From positions 1 through 64,000 of the forward strand of contig FNEU01000006.1 in assembly GCA_900100245.1 (NCBI GenBank): a stretch of 64,000 nt of DNA, written 5' to 3'. The position numbers and the translations under genes are program-made. The notes under the pieces are model-generated. The model had not been told where the DNA came from, did not search any database, and worked only from the letters and a program-made list of their open reading frames with translations. Below are positions 8,603 to 16,886 of the stretch, piece by piece (the stretch's first letter is position 1; the number at the start of each line of letters is the position of its first letter). The stretch is from Lachnospiraceae bacterium G41. Lineage in GTDB: Bacteria; Bacillota; Clostridia; Lachnospirales; Lachnospiraceae.

Positions 8603-8621
8603 TGTCACCAATATGGTGACA
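8603..8621. promoter_or_regulatory. palindromic operator TGTCACCA-ATA-TGGTGACA
   Basis: A perfect palindrome with 8-base arms, about 95 bases upstream of the XRE gene start. It is the likely binding site of that regulator or of a related XRE protein. Confidence 0.6.
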
Positions 8622-8706
8622 TGCCTATTTTATCATAAAATTGTTTTGACCTCCTATAACCAATAACTACCAATCGGGAAAAGAAAATTATACTTTTTTA
8701 AAAAAT

Positions 8707-9834
8707 TTATTCTGCGTCGGGAGCGTATTCTGTAAATGTCATTACATCATTTGTCTGAAGGTCTGGTTTATCCTTTATGCCTTTAAGATAAGTATCAAAG
8801 AATTCCACAAAGCACTTACAGAGGCTTTCATGCATCAAATCTGCGTCGAGCTTTCCGGTCAGGCTTTTAATGGATATCATGTGCTTCATATCTGAGAAGC
8901 CGACATGAGCCATGTCCTTAAAAATGACACTGTAAGCAGGAGCCTTGTGATCGATGAAAACTCTGGTCTCGGCTTTTAAGTTGCCCTTGCAGCTTATCTG
9001 AAGGAAAGGCTTTTCCTGAATACGTCCGTGATTGTCTCCAAAGGGAGCACCGTCTATATTGATACCGCAGACTATTTCCGGTTCATCGAAGCAGAGGGCA
9101 TATGAAGCGGCACCGCCGAGTGAATGACCGCATGCGGCTATTCCGCGAGAAAAATCTATCATGTCCGACAGAGTTTCTTTTGCATATTTTATGGCATCCA
9201 TAGTATCTTTTTCCCACTCGGGGATTCTGCTTCTTATAAAAACGCAGTATTTCTGTTGCAGTTCTTCAAACTTTTCTGCGAGTTCGCGATTGTCTCCCTT
9301 GTATTTTATGAGCTTGTATGCGTTATACATTCCGCCGAGCATCGGCTCATACTGTTTGTTTCCGATACCTTTCATGGCAAAAACATGGGAACCGTCGTCG
9401 AATTCTGTGCAGACGGCATCGTAAGGATGGCCAACGCTTATAACCACATATCCTTGTGAAGCAAGCTCGATGCAAAGAAACGAATTTCCCTCACGGAAAG
9501 ACAAAAGTCCGTGATTAAACATAATAAGAGGGAATTTCTGCCCTTCGATTTTAGGGGCATTTTCGTAACATTCCGAAATATTATCGCCTTCGGCGTCGGC
9601 TTTTTTAAAATTCACCGGGACGTGCATTGACTTTTTAAGCCCCATAGCCATGTTTTCGGTCATATACTTTGCCTTCGGAAGGTCTTTTACGGATTCTTTT
9701 AATACGGGATAATAAACCCTGGCCGGCACTTTTCTTTTGACGCCGGGTTCAAGGGCCTCTTCTCTGTCGGTATAAACCGTATATGTAAATGTTCCGACTG
9801 CGTATTCGCCGGTGGGTGAGGGTCTTTTAGTCAT
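8707..9834 (-). CDS. alpha/beta hydrolase, PAF-acetylhydrolase/dienelactone hydrolase-like
   Basis: 375 residues, cytoplasmic. The oxyanion region is FPLIMFNHGLLSFREGN (about residue 100) and the nucleophile elbow is CGHSLGGAASY (Ser about 240), followed by a late Asp (INIDGAPFG) and a His (MAHVGFSD), giving a full catalytic triad. The layout resembles bacterial platelet-activating-factor acetylhydrolase-type esterases; the natural ester is unknown. Its start overlaps the upstream TetR gene by 8 bases, so the TetR protein probably controls it. Confidence 0.82.
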   Translation of the reverse strand: MTKRPSPTGEYAVGTFTYTVYTDREEALEPGVKRKVPARVYYPVLKESVKDLPKAKYMTENMAMGLKKSMHVPVNFKKADAEGDNISECYENAPKIEGQKFPLIMFNHGLLSFREGNSFLCIELASQGYVVISVGHPYDAVCTEFDDGSHVFAMKGIGNKQYEPMLGGMYNAYKLIKYKGDNRELAEKFEELQQKYCVFIRSRIPEWEKDTMDAIKYAKETLSDMIDFSRGIAACGHSLGGAASYALCFDEPEIVCGINIDGAPFGDNHGRIQEKPFLQISCKGNLKAETRVFIDHKAPAYSVIFKDMAHVGFSDMKHMISIKSLTGKLDADLMHESLCKCFVEFFDTYLKGIKDKPDLQTNDVMTFTEYAPDAE

Positions 9835-10489
9835 TTATGCTACCTCCTAAAAGAAGAATAATTGATTTTGCCAGTGTCCTGAAAAGAACTTTCGGATCTG
9901 CTTCGGTTTGAGGCCCGTCATTTCTGTAGCAGGCATTAAGAATGCAGAATTTCTCGATTCCCGTGTATGAAGAGGATATATATAAGGCGAGTTCTTCGGG
10001 TGTGACTTTCATGTCATAGTCGTTTTTTGCAGCAGCACTAATTATTCCCGGAACACTTTTTTTAAGATAATCCATATTCCCGGGAGTCTTAATTCCCGAC
10101 ATGATTTTGGCTGCCCGCTCGGGTTCGTTTATGGCTATCACTCCGAGATCGAAGTTGATTTTTTGAACATCGAGAAGATGAGCTTTCATTGCTTCTGCCA
10201 AAATATCAAAGATTTTGAAAGTGATTTCCTCAAAGGAATAATCATTTTTTATCAGCTCTTCCATGGGCGTGATAATGTCGTATTCCGTCCGCATTCTTGA
10301 GACCATATCCGCAAAAATATCGTCAAGGCCATTGTAATAGCGGTAAATCGCACCCTGTGAAAGACCCGTTTCCGCTATAACATCGGAGATTGTAACCATT
10401 TCCGCGGGCTTTCTTAAGCAGACATTATAAGCTGCATCAACTATCATTTTCTTTTTGTTTTCCGTATATTCGGGAGTGACTTTCGGCAT
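9827..10489 (-). CDS. TetR family transcriptional regulator
   Basis: 220 residues. The N-terminal helix-turn-helix (about residues 10-60, MVTISDVIAETGLSQGAIYRYYNGLDDIFADM) is a textbook TetR domain, followed by a helical ligand domain. The chosen ATG (10489) follows AAAGGATACC; an in-frame extension to 10573 would run through the promoter and operators and is rejected. Twin operators at 10511-10547 overlap its own start site. It is co-transcribed with the esterase gene. Confidence 0.9.
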   Translation of the reverse strand: MPKVTPEYTENKKKMIVDAAYNVCLRKPAEMVTISDVIAETGLSQGAIYRYYNGLDDIFADMVSRMRTEYDIITPMEELIKNDYSFEEITFKIFDILAEAMKAHLLDVQKINFDLGVIAINEPERAAKIMSGIKTPGNMDYLKKSVPGIISAAAKNDYDMKVTPEELALYISSSYTGIEKFCILNACYRNDGPQTEADPKVLFRTLAKSIILLLGGSIND

Positions 10490-10510
10490 TTGGTATCCTT
10501 TCTCTTGAAA

Positions 10511-10528
10511 AATGAAACAACTTTCATT
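10511..10528. promoter_or_regulatory. TetR operator, proximal copy
   Basis: AATGAAACAACTTTCATT, an 18-base near-palindrome. It lies in the untranslated leader of the TetR gene, 1 base from the second copy. Confidence 0.7.
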
Positions 10529-10529
10529 T

Positions 10530-10547
10530 AATGAAACCGGTTTCATT
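10530..10547. promoter_or_regulatory. TetR operator, distal copy
   Basis: AATGAAACCGGTTTCATT, a perfect 18-base palindrome overlapping the -10 box of the TetR promoter. The arms match the neighbouring copy at 10511. Confidence 0.8.
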
Positions 10548-10573
10548 TTAAATCCGATGTATTGTTTTGTCAA
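10545..10573 (-). promoter_or_regulatory. promoter of the TetR-esterase operon
   Basis: On the minus strand, TTGACA (10568-10573), a 17-base spacer and TAAAAT (10545-10550). Both operators lie at or just downstream of the start point, fitting repression. Confidence 0.75.
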
Positions 10574-10627
10574 ATATGAATTTAAAGATTAGGAAGAGTT
10601 GTAGTATAATGAATTTGCATATATTTT

Positions 10628-10648
10628 ATGAGACAAGGTGTGTCTCAT
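10628..10648 (+). other. short hairpin in a 170-base leader
   Basis: ATGAGACA and TGTCTCAT pair perfectly around AGGTG. It lies between a possible TATAAT at about 10605 and the small membrane protein gene. It has no T tract, so it is a leader structure or operator, not a terminator. Confidence 0.4.
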
Positions 10649-10784
10649 TCAGTAAATATGGGCATTTGCTCGTTTTGTGTCCTGTAAAACAATCTGTGTC
10701 CGCGATAGGATGTAATCACAGACAAGCCGAAGACGAAAACCAAAATCGGCGATAAAAACAAATCGATTACAGGAGGACACAGTA

Positions 10785-10970
10785 ATGAAAAAAGAAGTTA
10801 TCTCAACAATTTTAAGAATGGTATTTGCAGCAGCAGGAATAGTATTTATTATTATTTCGATGATTATGGATCAGGCACAGCCGTATCTTACGATAGGATT
10901 GGGATTTGTGGCTTTGGCAAACATAGTCTGCTGGGTTTTAACCGGATTTAACAAAAAGAAAGGAAACTAA
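10785..10970 (+). CDS. small two-helix membrane protein
   Basis: 61 residues, with hydrophobic segments about 9-27 and 32-52 and a basic tail (FNKKKGN). Not recognised. AGGAGG precedes the ATG at good distance, so it is translated strongly. It ends one base before the XRE gene start and the two are surely co-transcribed, suggesting it acts with that membrane-bound regulator. Confidence 0.75.
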   Translation: MKKEVISTILRMVFAAAGIVFIIISMIMDQAQPYLTIGLGFVALANIVCWVLTGFNKKKGN

Positions 10971-10971
10971 A

Positions 10972-11493
10972 ATGGATCAGCAGAAAATCGGAGCATTTCT
11001 TAAAGAATTAAGAAAAGAAAAAAATATCACTCAGGAAGAACTCGCAGAGAAAATGCTTGTATCCAGAAGAACAGTTTCCAGATGGGAAACAGGAACCAAT
11101 ATGCCGGATATGGACATTCTGATTGATATCTCCGAATTCTACGACGTTGATCTTAGAGAGATCTTAGACGGAGAAAGGAAAAAAGAGCAAATGGATAAAG
11201 TTATGAAAGAAACCGTACTTAAAGTGGCGGATTTTGAAAATGAAGAAAAAGCTAAGCTTATGAAAAGAATGAATCTTTTATTTGTCGGAGCACTTGTACT
11301 TATGACAGTTTTGTTTGGAACCATCTTCTTAAGCCCATGGGAAGGCCCCGTTCTTGATGTCATTCAGGGGATTGCACTTGGCGTGGGCTACGGAATGATA
11401 GTCATCGGAGTAATAATGACAAGCAGATACGCTAAGCAGATCAGAGAATTCAAATTAAGACTTCTTCATAAAACAAAAGAACTTGAAGATTAA
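10972..11493 (+). CDS. XRE family regulator with two membrane segments
   Basis: 173 residues. Residues 1-62 are a helix-turn-helix domain (ITQEELAEKMLVSRRTVSRWETG), residues 70-100 a charged linker, and residues 100-150 two membrane helices. Same architecture class as the 7623-8510 regulator but shorter. It is co-transcribed with the small membrane protein just upstream and closed by a strong terminator at 11513. Confidence 0.85.
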   Translation: MDQQKIGAFLKELRKEKNITQEELAEKMLVSRRTVSRWETGTNMPDMDILIDISEFYDVDLREILDGERKKEQMDKVMKETVLKVADFENEEKAKLMKRMNLLFVGALVLMTVLFGTIFLSPWEGPVLDVIQGIALGVGYGMIVIGVIMTSRYAKQIREFKLRLLHKTKELED

Positions 11494-11512
11494 TCATAAA
11501 AGATTTAAGCCA

Positions 11513-11548
11513 AGAGGTGCATTTACGGAAATGCACCTCTTTTTTATT
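11513..11548 (+). terminator. strong intrinsic terminator
   Basis: AGAGGTGCATTT and AAATGCACCTCT form a perfect 12-base-pair stem with a 4-base loop, followed by a T-rich tract. It ends the 10785-11493 unit. Confidence 0.9.
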
Positions 11549-11589
11549 TATTGTACGTTGTTTGCTTCTTTTATGATTTGAGAAAACAA

Positions 11590-12384
11590 TTATTTGATTA
11601 CGTCTACGCCGTACTTCTCGCCGAGTTCGGCAAGTTTGCCGTTTTCAACGAGCTTGTCGATTGCGTTATTGACGATTTCAACAGTCTTGGTATCTTCAAG
11701 TCTGAAGCCGATTGCGTATTCCTCGCTCTGAAGGCTTGCACCGTCAAGAATCATAAGGTCGCTGTAATCTGTATCTTCATTGATAACTGCTTTTGCAAGT
11801 GTTAAGTCAAGTACTGCTGCATCGCATGTTCCGGCCTTTACTTCAAGAAGAGCATCCTTCTGAGCGGAAACTCCTAAATAATTGCCTGTTGAAAGGTGTG
11901 CATCTGCCTCGATTGCACTCTCACCTGCGGAACCGCTCTCTGCGCATACATTGATTCCGTCCATATCTGCAAGAGATTTGAACTTGTCTGCATTGCTCTT
12001 GTTGATAACTACTACCTGCTCATTGACAACGTATGACTTTGAGAAAGCCATGTTTTCTTTTCTGTCTTCAGTAACGGTAAGACCGTTCCAGATACAGTCA
12101 ATTGATCTTGACTTAAGTTCAACTTCCTTCTGATCCCATTCAATTTCCTGGAATTTAACGGGAACGCCAACAATTTCTGATACTGCCTCAGCAAATTCGG
12201 TATCAAATCCGATAAGTTTGCCGTTTTCATCATAATAGTTCATCGGCTCGTAAAGAGTCATTCCGACAACCAATTCATTTTTGTTTTTGATATAGTCCCA
12301 GTCTGTGGCAGCCTGCTTAGAGCATCCGACAAGCATGGTTCCAACCATTGCTGCCGTTAATAATACAGAAATAATTTTCTTCAT
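11590..12384 (-). CDS. amino-acid (probably cystine-type) ABC transporter substrate-binding lipoprotein
   Basis: 264 residues. The lipoprotein signal is MKKIISVLLTAAMVGTMLVGC, with the lipobox at Cys21. The rest is a family 3 solute-binding protein (LVVGMTLYEPMNYYDENGKLIGFDTEFAEAV, then SIDCIWNGLTVTEDRKENMAFS). It binds an amino acid outside the cell for an ABC importer. The start at 12384 is set by AAGGAGG; a longer frame to 12540 crosses the promoter. The promoter carries the same ACCTA/TAGGT operator as the sulfur locus, pointing to a sulfur-containing amino acid as ligand (inference). The likely permease and ATPase are at 15396-16868. Confidence 0.88.
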   Translation of the reverse strand: MKKIISVLLTAAMVGTMLVGCSKQAATDWDYIKNKNELVVGMTLYEPMNYYDENGKLIGFDTEFAEAVSEIVGVPVKFQEIEWDQKEVELKSRSIDCIWNGLTVTEDRKENMAFSKSYVVNEQVVVINKSNADKFKSLADMDGINVCAESGSAGESAIEADAHLSTGNYLGVSAQKDALLEVKAGTCDAAVLDLTLAKAVINEDTDYSDLMILDGASLQSEEYAIGFRLEDTKTVEIVNNAIDKLVENGKLAELGEKYGVDVIK

Positions 12385-12402
12385 TTCTATCCTCCTTATA
12401 AA

Positions 12403-12413
12403 ACCTACTAGGT
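12403..12413. promoter_or_regulatory. ACCTACTAGGT operator (site A)
   Basis: A perfect 11-base palindrome directly at the predicted transcription start of the binding-protein gene. Its ACCTA and TAGGT half-sites recur at 25613 and 29004. The position suggests repression. Confidence 0.7.
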
Positions 12414-12421
12414 AGAGATAC

Positions 12422-12450
12422 ATACTACACGCATATTCGGATTTTGTCAA
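12422..12450 (-). promoter_or_regulatory. promoter of the substrate-binding protein gene
   Basis: On the minus strand, TTGACA (12445-12450), a 17-base spacer and TAGTAT (12422-12427). Start near 12415, next to site A. Confidence 0.75.
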
Positions 12451-12505
12451 ACGAGGCCCGGGTTTGATTTTTTTATGATAAAAGAAAAAAAATATAAAAA
12501 AGGTG

Positions 12506-12534
12506 TTGACAGGAACTGTATATTGCTGTATATA
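12506..12534 (+). promoter_or_regulatory. promoter of the GntR-ABC operon
   Basis: TTGACA (12506-12511), a 17-base spacer and TATATA. AACTGT within the spacer and ACAGTT near 12545 form a spaced inverted repeat that could be the GntR operator. Confidence 0.7.
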
Positions 12535-12563
12535 TAACACATAAACAGTTGTGAGGTGAAAAT

Positions 12564-12941
12564 ATGAAATTACTCCAAAACAGCGGAATTCCGATTTATA
12601 AACAGATAAGTGAACAGTTAAAGGAAGAGATACTTTCCGGGAAAATAAAAGAAGGAGAATACCTTCCTTCCATCAGAGGCTTGGCACAGGACTTGCGAAC
12701 CAGCGTCATTACGACCATAAAGGCATACGAGGAGCTTGAAAGCGAGGGCCTCGTAACGGCGGTGCAGGGCAAAGGTTTCTATGTCAATGCGCAGGACTCG
12801 GAACTTTTGCGCGAGCAGCATATAAGAAAGGTCGAGGATGACCTGACTCAGGCCATCAAGGCTTCCAAGGTTGCGGGAATGAGCGAGGAAGAACTGATTG
12901 AGACGCTCAAAGTCCTTATAAAACTTTCGAATGAAGAGTAA
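12564..12941 (+). CDS. GntR family regulator, YtrA subfamily
   Basis: 125 residues. A winged helix occupies residues 8-75 (PIYKQISEQLKEEILSGKIKEGEYLPSIRGLAQDL) with a short helical tail, typical of the YtrA subfamily that represses the ABC transporter encoded behind it. The ATG follows GAGGTG. It leads an operon with an ATPase and two membrane proteins. YtrA-type operons usually respond to cell-wall or envelope antibiotics; the signal here is unknown. Confidence 0.9.
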   Translation: MKLLQNSGIPIYKQISEQLKEEILSGKIKEGEYLPSIRGLAQDLRTSVITTIKAYEELESEGLVTAVQGKGFYVNAQDSELLREQHIRKVEDDLTQAIKASKVAGMSEEELIETLKVLIKLSNEE

Positions 12942-12969
12942 TCATAAAAGAAACAGATTGGAGACTGAC

Positions 12970-13872
12970 ATGAATTACACAGACGTTATTACAGGAAAAA
13001 ACATTAACAAGAAATTCGGAAAATTCGAACTGGATGTTCCCGAGATACATATACCCGAGGGCTTTTCGACCGCACTTGTCGGTGAAAACGGCGCAGGAAA
13101 GACCACTCTTTTAAATATTTTAAGCGGTTTAAGAAGAGACAATAAGGGTGAGGTTTCGTATTTTGGCGAAAAGAAAATAGACGACGAAGGCGTGATGGAG
13201 CGAATCGGTTTTACCGGAACCAAGAATTATTTCCTTCCTCACTGGAACGGCAATCAGATAAGAGAACTCTCGGAAACGCTCTTTGATAACTTCGACAGGG
13301 ATAAGTTCGATGCAATCTGCAAATCCTTGAATATCGACAGTTCGGTATTTGGAAGCAATGCCAAAAGTGTATCAAAGCTTTCCGACGGAAATCTGATGAA
13401 GCTTATGCTTGCGACTGTTTTTGCGAGAAAGACCGATTTGCTTATTTTAGACGAGCCTGCATCGCCTCTCGATCCTTTGATGAGAGATTTGCTTGGGGAT
13501 ATTTTAAGAACATATATCGCTGAGGGCAACGGAAAAAGAAGCATTCTTTTCTCCACTCACAATATTTCCGATATGGAAGATGTAACGGACTATATCATCG
13601 TGATGGATGACGGAAAAATACTCGAGCAGGGATTCGTAACGGACATAAAAGAAAAGTACGTCATCGTAAAAGGCGACGGTGAAGTAACGGAAGAACTTAA
13701 GAAAAACATGATTTCCGTAACACCCGGAAAATACGGCTTCGAGGGAATGGCTCTCGCGGAAAACACCGAAAGATTTACAGGCATGAATATATCCTTCGAA
13801 ACCCCTGATCTTTTCAAGATTTGCGTAGCACTTCTTAAGCAGAATTCCAAGCTCTCGATGCCTGTGTTGTAA
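12970..13872 (+). CDS. ABC transporter ATP-binding protein (YtrB-like)
   Basis: 300 residues. Walker A GENGAGKTT, signature-like LSDGNLMKL (not the usual LSGGQ), Walker B LLILDEPASPLDP and the switch His in FSTHNISDMED. A C-terminal extension of about 90 residues follows. A frame open to 12931 overlaps the GntR gene, but GGAG at 12960 fits the ATG at 12970. It energises the two membrane proteins that follow. Confidence 0.85.
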   Translation: MNYTDVITGKNINKKFGKFELDVPEIHIPEGFSTALVGENGAGKTTLLNILSGLRRDNKGEVSYFGEKKIDDEGVMERIGFTGTKNYFLPHWNGNQIRELSETLFDNFDRDKFDAICKSLNIDSSVFGSNAKSVSKLSDGNLMKLMLATVFARKTDLLILDEPASPLDPLMRDLLGDILRTYIAEGNGKRSILFSTHNISDMEDVTDYIIVMDDGKILEQGFVTDIKEKYVIVKGDGEVTEELKKNMISVTPGKYGFEGMALAENTERFTGMNISFETPDLFKICVALLKQNSKLSMPVL

Positions 13873-13884
13873 AAGGAGAAAACT

Positions 13885-14589
13885 ATGTTTAAAACTATCA
13901 GACAGTACAATTCATTTACTTCAAAAAAAGTGATGGCGGCAGCATATATTCTTTTTCCGACAGCAGTATTTATATTATTAGTGACTGTTTCATTTTTTAA
14001 CAGGAATTCTGACTCACAAACATTCAGAACGCTTCTGACAACCTTTTCCGTGATGGTTTCCGTATGGGCGTGCGTTGTGGTTTGTCTCTCCGACCGTTTC
14101 AATTTCGGCGCACTTCTTTCGGACAAATCGAGAATCAGCGAAATGACCAAGACTTCGCCGAAGGGAGTCAGGATGATTAAGAATATCGCCGTATGGGATA
14201 TTTTTTCGAGACTGTTGCTTATTTTTTTAGGCACAGTGGGAATTGTGGTGGCGGGATACATCGGCCATCCCGATAAAGGATTAAAGTTTTCCATGATGTG
14301 TATCCTTTTCGTAATATCGTGTCACTCAACAACCAGTCTGCTTGTATGGATTTGCAGGCTGATAGAAAACTCGACAATATCGACTTTAATATACAGTTTC
14401 GGTATTTTATACTTTTTCCCGGTTGCGATTTTATATATACTACCGGAAGAAATTTTTCATCCTTTATTATATGTGGGTGCAATTACAGTGGAATTAACAG
14501 CGGATGTAATTATAAACGTAATCGGAATGTGCCTTTTGAACAGATTTATTAAAAAGGAATGGTATAAAGACAAAGCGTTGAAAGGATAG
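13885..14589 (+). CDS. ABC transporter membrane subunit (YtrC/D-like)
   Basis: 234 residues with about six hydrophobic segments (residues 17-37, 50-68, 95-118, 128-150, 158-180, 190-215). No soluble domain. It follows the ATPase gene by 12 bases with an AAAGGAG site, so it is assigned as a permease subunit. AT-rich and unlike well-known families beyond its membrane character. Confidence 0.75.
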   Translation: MFKTIRQYNSFTSKKVMAAAYILFPTAVFILLVTVSFFNRNSDSQTFRTLLTTFSVMVSVWACVVVCLSDRFNFGALLSDKSRISEMTKTSPKGVRMIKNIAVWDIFSRLLLIFLGTVGIVVAGYIGHPDKGLKFSMMCILFVISCHSTTSLLVWICRLIENSTISTLIYSFGILYFFPVAILYILPEEIFHPLLYVGAITVELTADVIINVIGMCLLNRFIKKEWYKDKALKG

Positions 14590-14593
14590 AATA

Positions 14594-15286
14594 ATGAAGA
14601 TAAAAGATAGTGCAGGATTAATCAAATATATTTCTCAATACAAAGCTGTTATGTTTTTTCCAATTATATTTTTTCTGAATAGCTTTATGTATATATTTGC
14701 TCCTTTCGGAGTTTTATTACAGGGTATAATGGTAAGCTTAAGCAGTGTGTATTTTGTAAACAGTGTTATGCAGGTTTATGCATCCGATATGATTCGTTCT
14801 TCGGAAAAGGCGAATAAAGCCTATATCAAAAACCATACCATAATGCTTCTTATTTCCAATATTATTCATTTTGCTGCTTTTATTGTTCCGACATTTCTTT
14901 ATATAAGATTATCATATGAAACTCCGAATGCAGCTACTTTGATGTTACTCTTAAACTATATAATTGCTAATATTGGACTGTTTGCATTTGTAGCAATAAT
15001 GTATAAAAAAGAGGTGCTGGCAACATTTATACTTTCTTTGGTTTTGATAATTTTTGGAGTTCAAATTCCCTTATATTATATGAATGTACGAAATAATCAC
15101 TGGAAACTCGGTGAAATCGGATTGACTGTCAATCAGAGTATTCCCAACTGGGTTTATAATACATTACTCCTTTTAGCATTTGTCGCATGTATAGCATCTC
15201 CTTTAATTTTCTTCGGTATTTCCAAACTGATGAGAAAAATACCAATGCGAAAATCTTATACGGACAGGCTGCCCTGGGGTAAATAA
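14594..15286 (+). CDS. ABC transporter membrane subunit
   Basis: 230 residues, about six hydrophobic segments, no soluble domain. Four bases after the previous gene; together they would form the heteromeric membrane part of the GntR-regulated exporter. The sequence is not recognised beyond this. Closed by a terminator at 15293. Confidence 0.72.
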   Translation: MKIKDSAGLIKYISQYKAVMFFPIIFFLNSFMYIFAPFGVLLQGIMVSLSSVYFVNSVMQVYASDMIRSSEKANKAYIKNHTIMLLISNIIHFAAFIVPTFLYIRLSYETPNAATLMLLLNYIIANIGLFAFVAIMYKKEVLATFILSLVLIIFGVQIPLYYMNVRNNHWKLGEIGLTVNQSIPNWVYNTLLLLAFVACIASPLIFFGISKLMRKIPMRKSYTDRLPWGK

Positions 15287-15292
15287 AGAAAT

Positions 15293-15327
15293 AAAAACTG
15301 TCTCGAACGAGGCAGTTTTTGTTTTTT
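15293..15327 (+). terminator. terminator of the GntR-ABC operon
   Basis: AAAAACTGTCTCG and CGAGGCAGTTTTT pair (one G-T wobble) with a short loop and a trailing T tract. Confidence 0.8.
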
Positions 15328-15353
15328 ACAAATATGAAGGAATTGTGTAAAAT
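15325..15353 (+). promoter_or_regulatory. promoter of the amino-acid ABC genes
   Basis: TTTACA, a 17-base spacer and TAAAAT (15348-15353). No ACCTA/TAGGT operator is visible here. Confidence 0.6.
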
Positions 15354-15395
15354 AGAAGGGTATTGTTCCATCAACTATTTAAAGGATGAAAAATT

Positions 15396-16040
15396 ATGTT
15401 TCTTGAAGTAACGCTGCAACTTTTAGACGGGTTTAAATTAACCCTGCTGATATTCGCCCTGACACTGATTGGGGCGCTTCCGCTTGGACTTTTAATTACC
15501 TTCGGAAGTATGTCAAAAATTAAGTTTATAAAAGCTCTGACCAAGGGATTCGTCTGGATAATAAGAGGTACGCCTCTGATGCTTCAGATAATTCTTGTCT
15601 TTTATGGTCCGGGTCTTATTCTTCAAAAAACCGGCGTCGGCAGACTTCCTGCGGTAATCATCGCTTTTATCATCAATTACGCCTGCTACTTTTCGGAGAT
15701 TTACAGAGGCGGTATAGAGAGCATTTCCCAGGGACAGTACGAAGCCGGACAGGTGCTTGGTATGACCAAAACGCAGATCTTCTTTAAGATTATCCTTGCG
15801 CAGGTTATTAAGCGCATCATCCCTCCGATGGGCAACGAAATTATTACCCTCGTAAAAGATACCTCCCTCGCCAGAGTTGTTTCATGCGTTGAACTTCTTA
15901 AGGCTGCACAGGATATCGTCGGACTTAAGGCGATTATCTGGCCTATCTTTTACATTGGTGCATTCTACTTACTCTTCACCGGCGTACTTACGATTGTGTT
16001 TGGAAAGATAGAAAAGAAACTCGACTACTACAAAGGTTAA
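15396..16040 (+). CDS. amino-acid ABC transporter permease (HisM family)
   Basis: 214 residues with five predicted membrane helices. It has the cytoplasmic loop typical of polar amino-acid permeases (EAGQVLGMTKTQIFFKIILAQVIKRIIPPMGNEIITLVKDTSLA), which docks on the ATPase. It is followed by its ATPase at 16059. No binding protein gene is in this operon; the lipoprotein at 11590-12384 is the nearest candidate partner. Confidence 0.9.
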   Translation: MFLEVTLQLLDGFKLTLLIFALTLIGALPLGLLITFGSMSKIKFIKALTKGFVWIIRGTPLMLQIILVFYGPGLILQKTGVGRLPAVIIAFIINYACYFSEIYRGGIESISQGQYEAGQVLGMTKTQIFFKIILAQVIKRIIPPMGNEIITLVKDTSLARVVSCVELLKAAQDIVGLKAIIWPIFYIGAFYLLFTGVLTIVFGKIEKKLDYYKG

Positions 16041-16058
16041 TTTTATAAAGGATAAAAT

Positions 16059-16868
16059 ATGGAAACAGTTTTAAAAGTTGAGAATTTATGCAAAAGCTTC
16101 GGCAAAGAAGAAGTTTTAAAAAGCGTATCGTTCGATTTGAATAAGGGCGAAGTCCTTGCAATCATCGGTTCTTCGGGTGGCGGCAAGACGACTCTTTTAC
16201 GTTGTCTTAACCAGCTTGTTATACCCGATATGGGCAAGATTACGGTCAACGGAGATGTAATATTTGATGATGAACTCGGCAAAGAAAACGAAAAAAATCT
16301 TCGTACCAAGAGACTTCATTTCGGTCTTGTGTTCCAGCAGTTTAACCTCTTCCCGCAGTACAATGTATTTAGCAATCTGACACTTGCGGCAAGACTTCTT
16401 GCAAAAGAAAACAACAAGAAAAATAAGGGAAGTGTTGAAGATTTAAAGAAGGAATATGCACGTATAGATGACGAAGCAACGAAGCTCCTCGAGAGAGTCG
16501 GACTTAAGGATAAAATGAAAGCGTACCCTTGCGAATTATCAGGAGGACAGCAGCAGAGAGTTGCTATTGCAAGAGCACTTATTTTACATCCCGACATACT
16601 TTGCTTTGACGAACCCACATCCGCACTTGATCCCGAACTTACAGGCGAAGTTCTTCGTGTAATCGAAGGCTTAAAATCATCGGACAATACCATGATTATC
16701 GTAACTCATGAAATGGAATTTGCCAGAAGAGTTGCGAGCAAAATCATATTTATTGCTGATGGTGTCATCGAGGAAATCGGAACGCCCGAGGAAGTATTTG
16801 AAAATCCCAAGAGCGAAAAATTAAAGAATTTCTTCAACAAATCCGTAGAAGTTATAGCTCAAAATTAA
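16059..16868 (+). CDS. amino-acid ABC transporter ATP-binding protein (GlnQ family)
   Basis: 269 residues. Walker A GSSGGGKTT, signature LSGGQQQR, Walker B LCFDEPTSALDP, switch His in IIVTHEMEFAR. Compared with typical GlnQ (about 240 residues) there is an insert of about 25 residues near 125-150 (LLAKENNKKNKGSVEDLKKEY). It pairs with the permease 18 bases upstream to import an amino acid. Confidence 0.92.
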   Translation: METVLKVENLCKSFGKEEVLKSVSFDLNKGEVLAIIGSSGGGKTTLLRCLNQLVIPDMGKITVNGDVIFDDELGKENEKNLRTKRLHFGLVFQQFNLFPQYNVFSNLTLAARLLAKENNKKNKGSVEDLKKEYARIDDEATKLLERVGLKDKMKAYPCELSGGQQQRVAIARALILHPDILCFDEPTSALDPELTGEVLRVIEGLKSSDNTMIIVTHEMEFARRVASKIIFIADGVIEEIGTPEEVFENPKSEKLKNFFNKSVEVIAQN

Positions 16869-16886
16869 AGAGAAAAGAGAATAAAA

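Noticed and set aside
10567-10755. 62-codon ORF upstream of the small membrane protein
   Set aside because: No ribosome site, unusual composition, and it covers promoter and leader-hairpin sequence.
12385-12540. N-terminal extension of the amino-acid-binding protein
   Set aside because: The extension spans a consensus promoter and operator and would bury the lipoprotein signal peptide.
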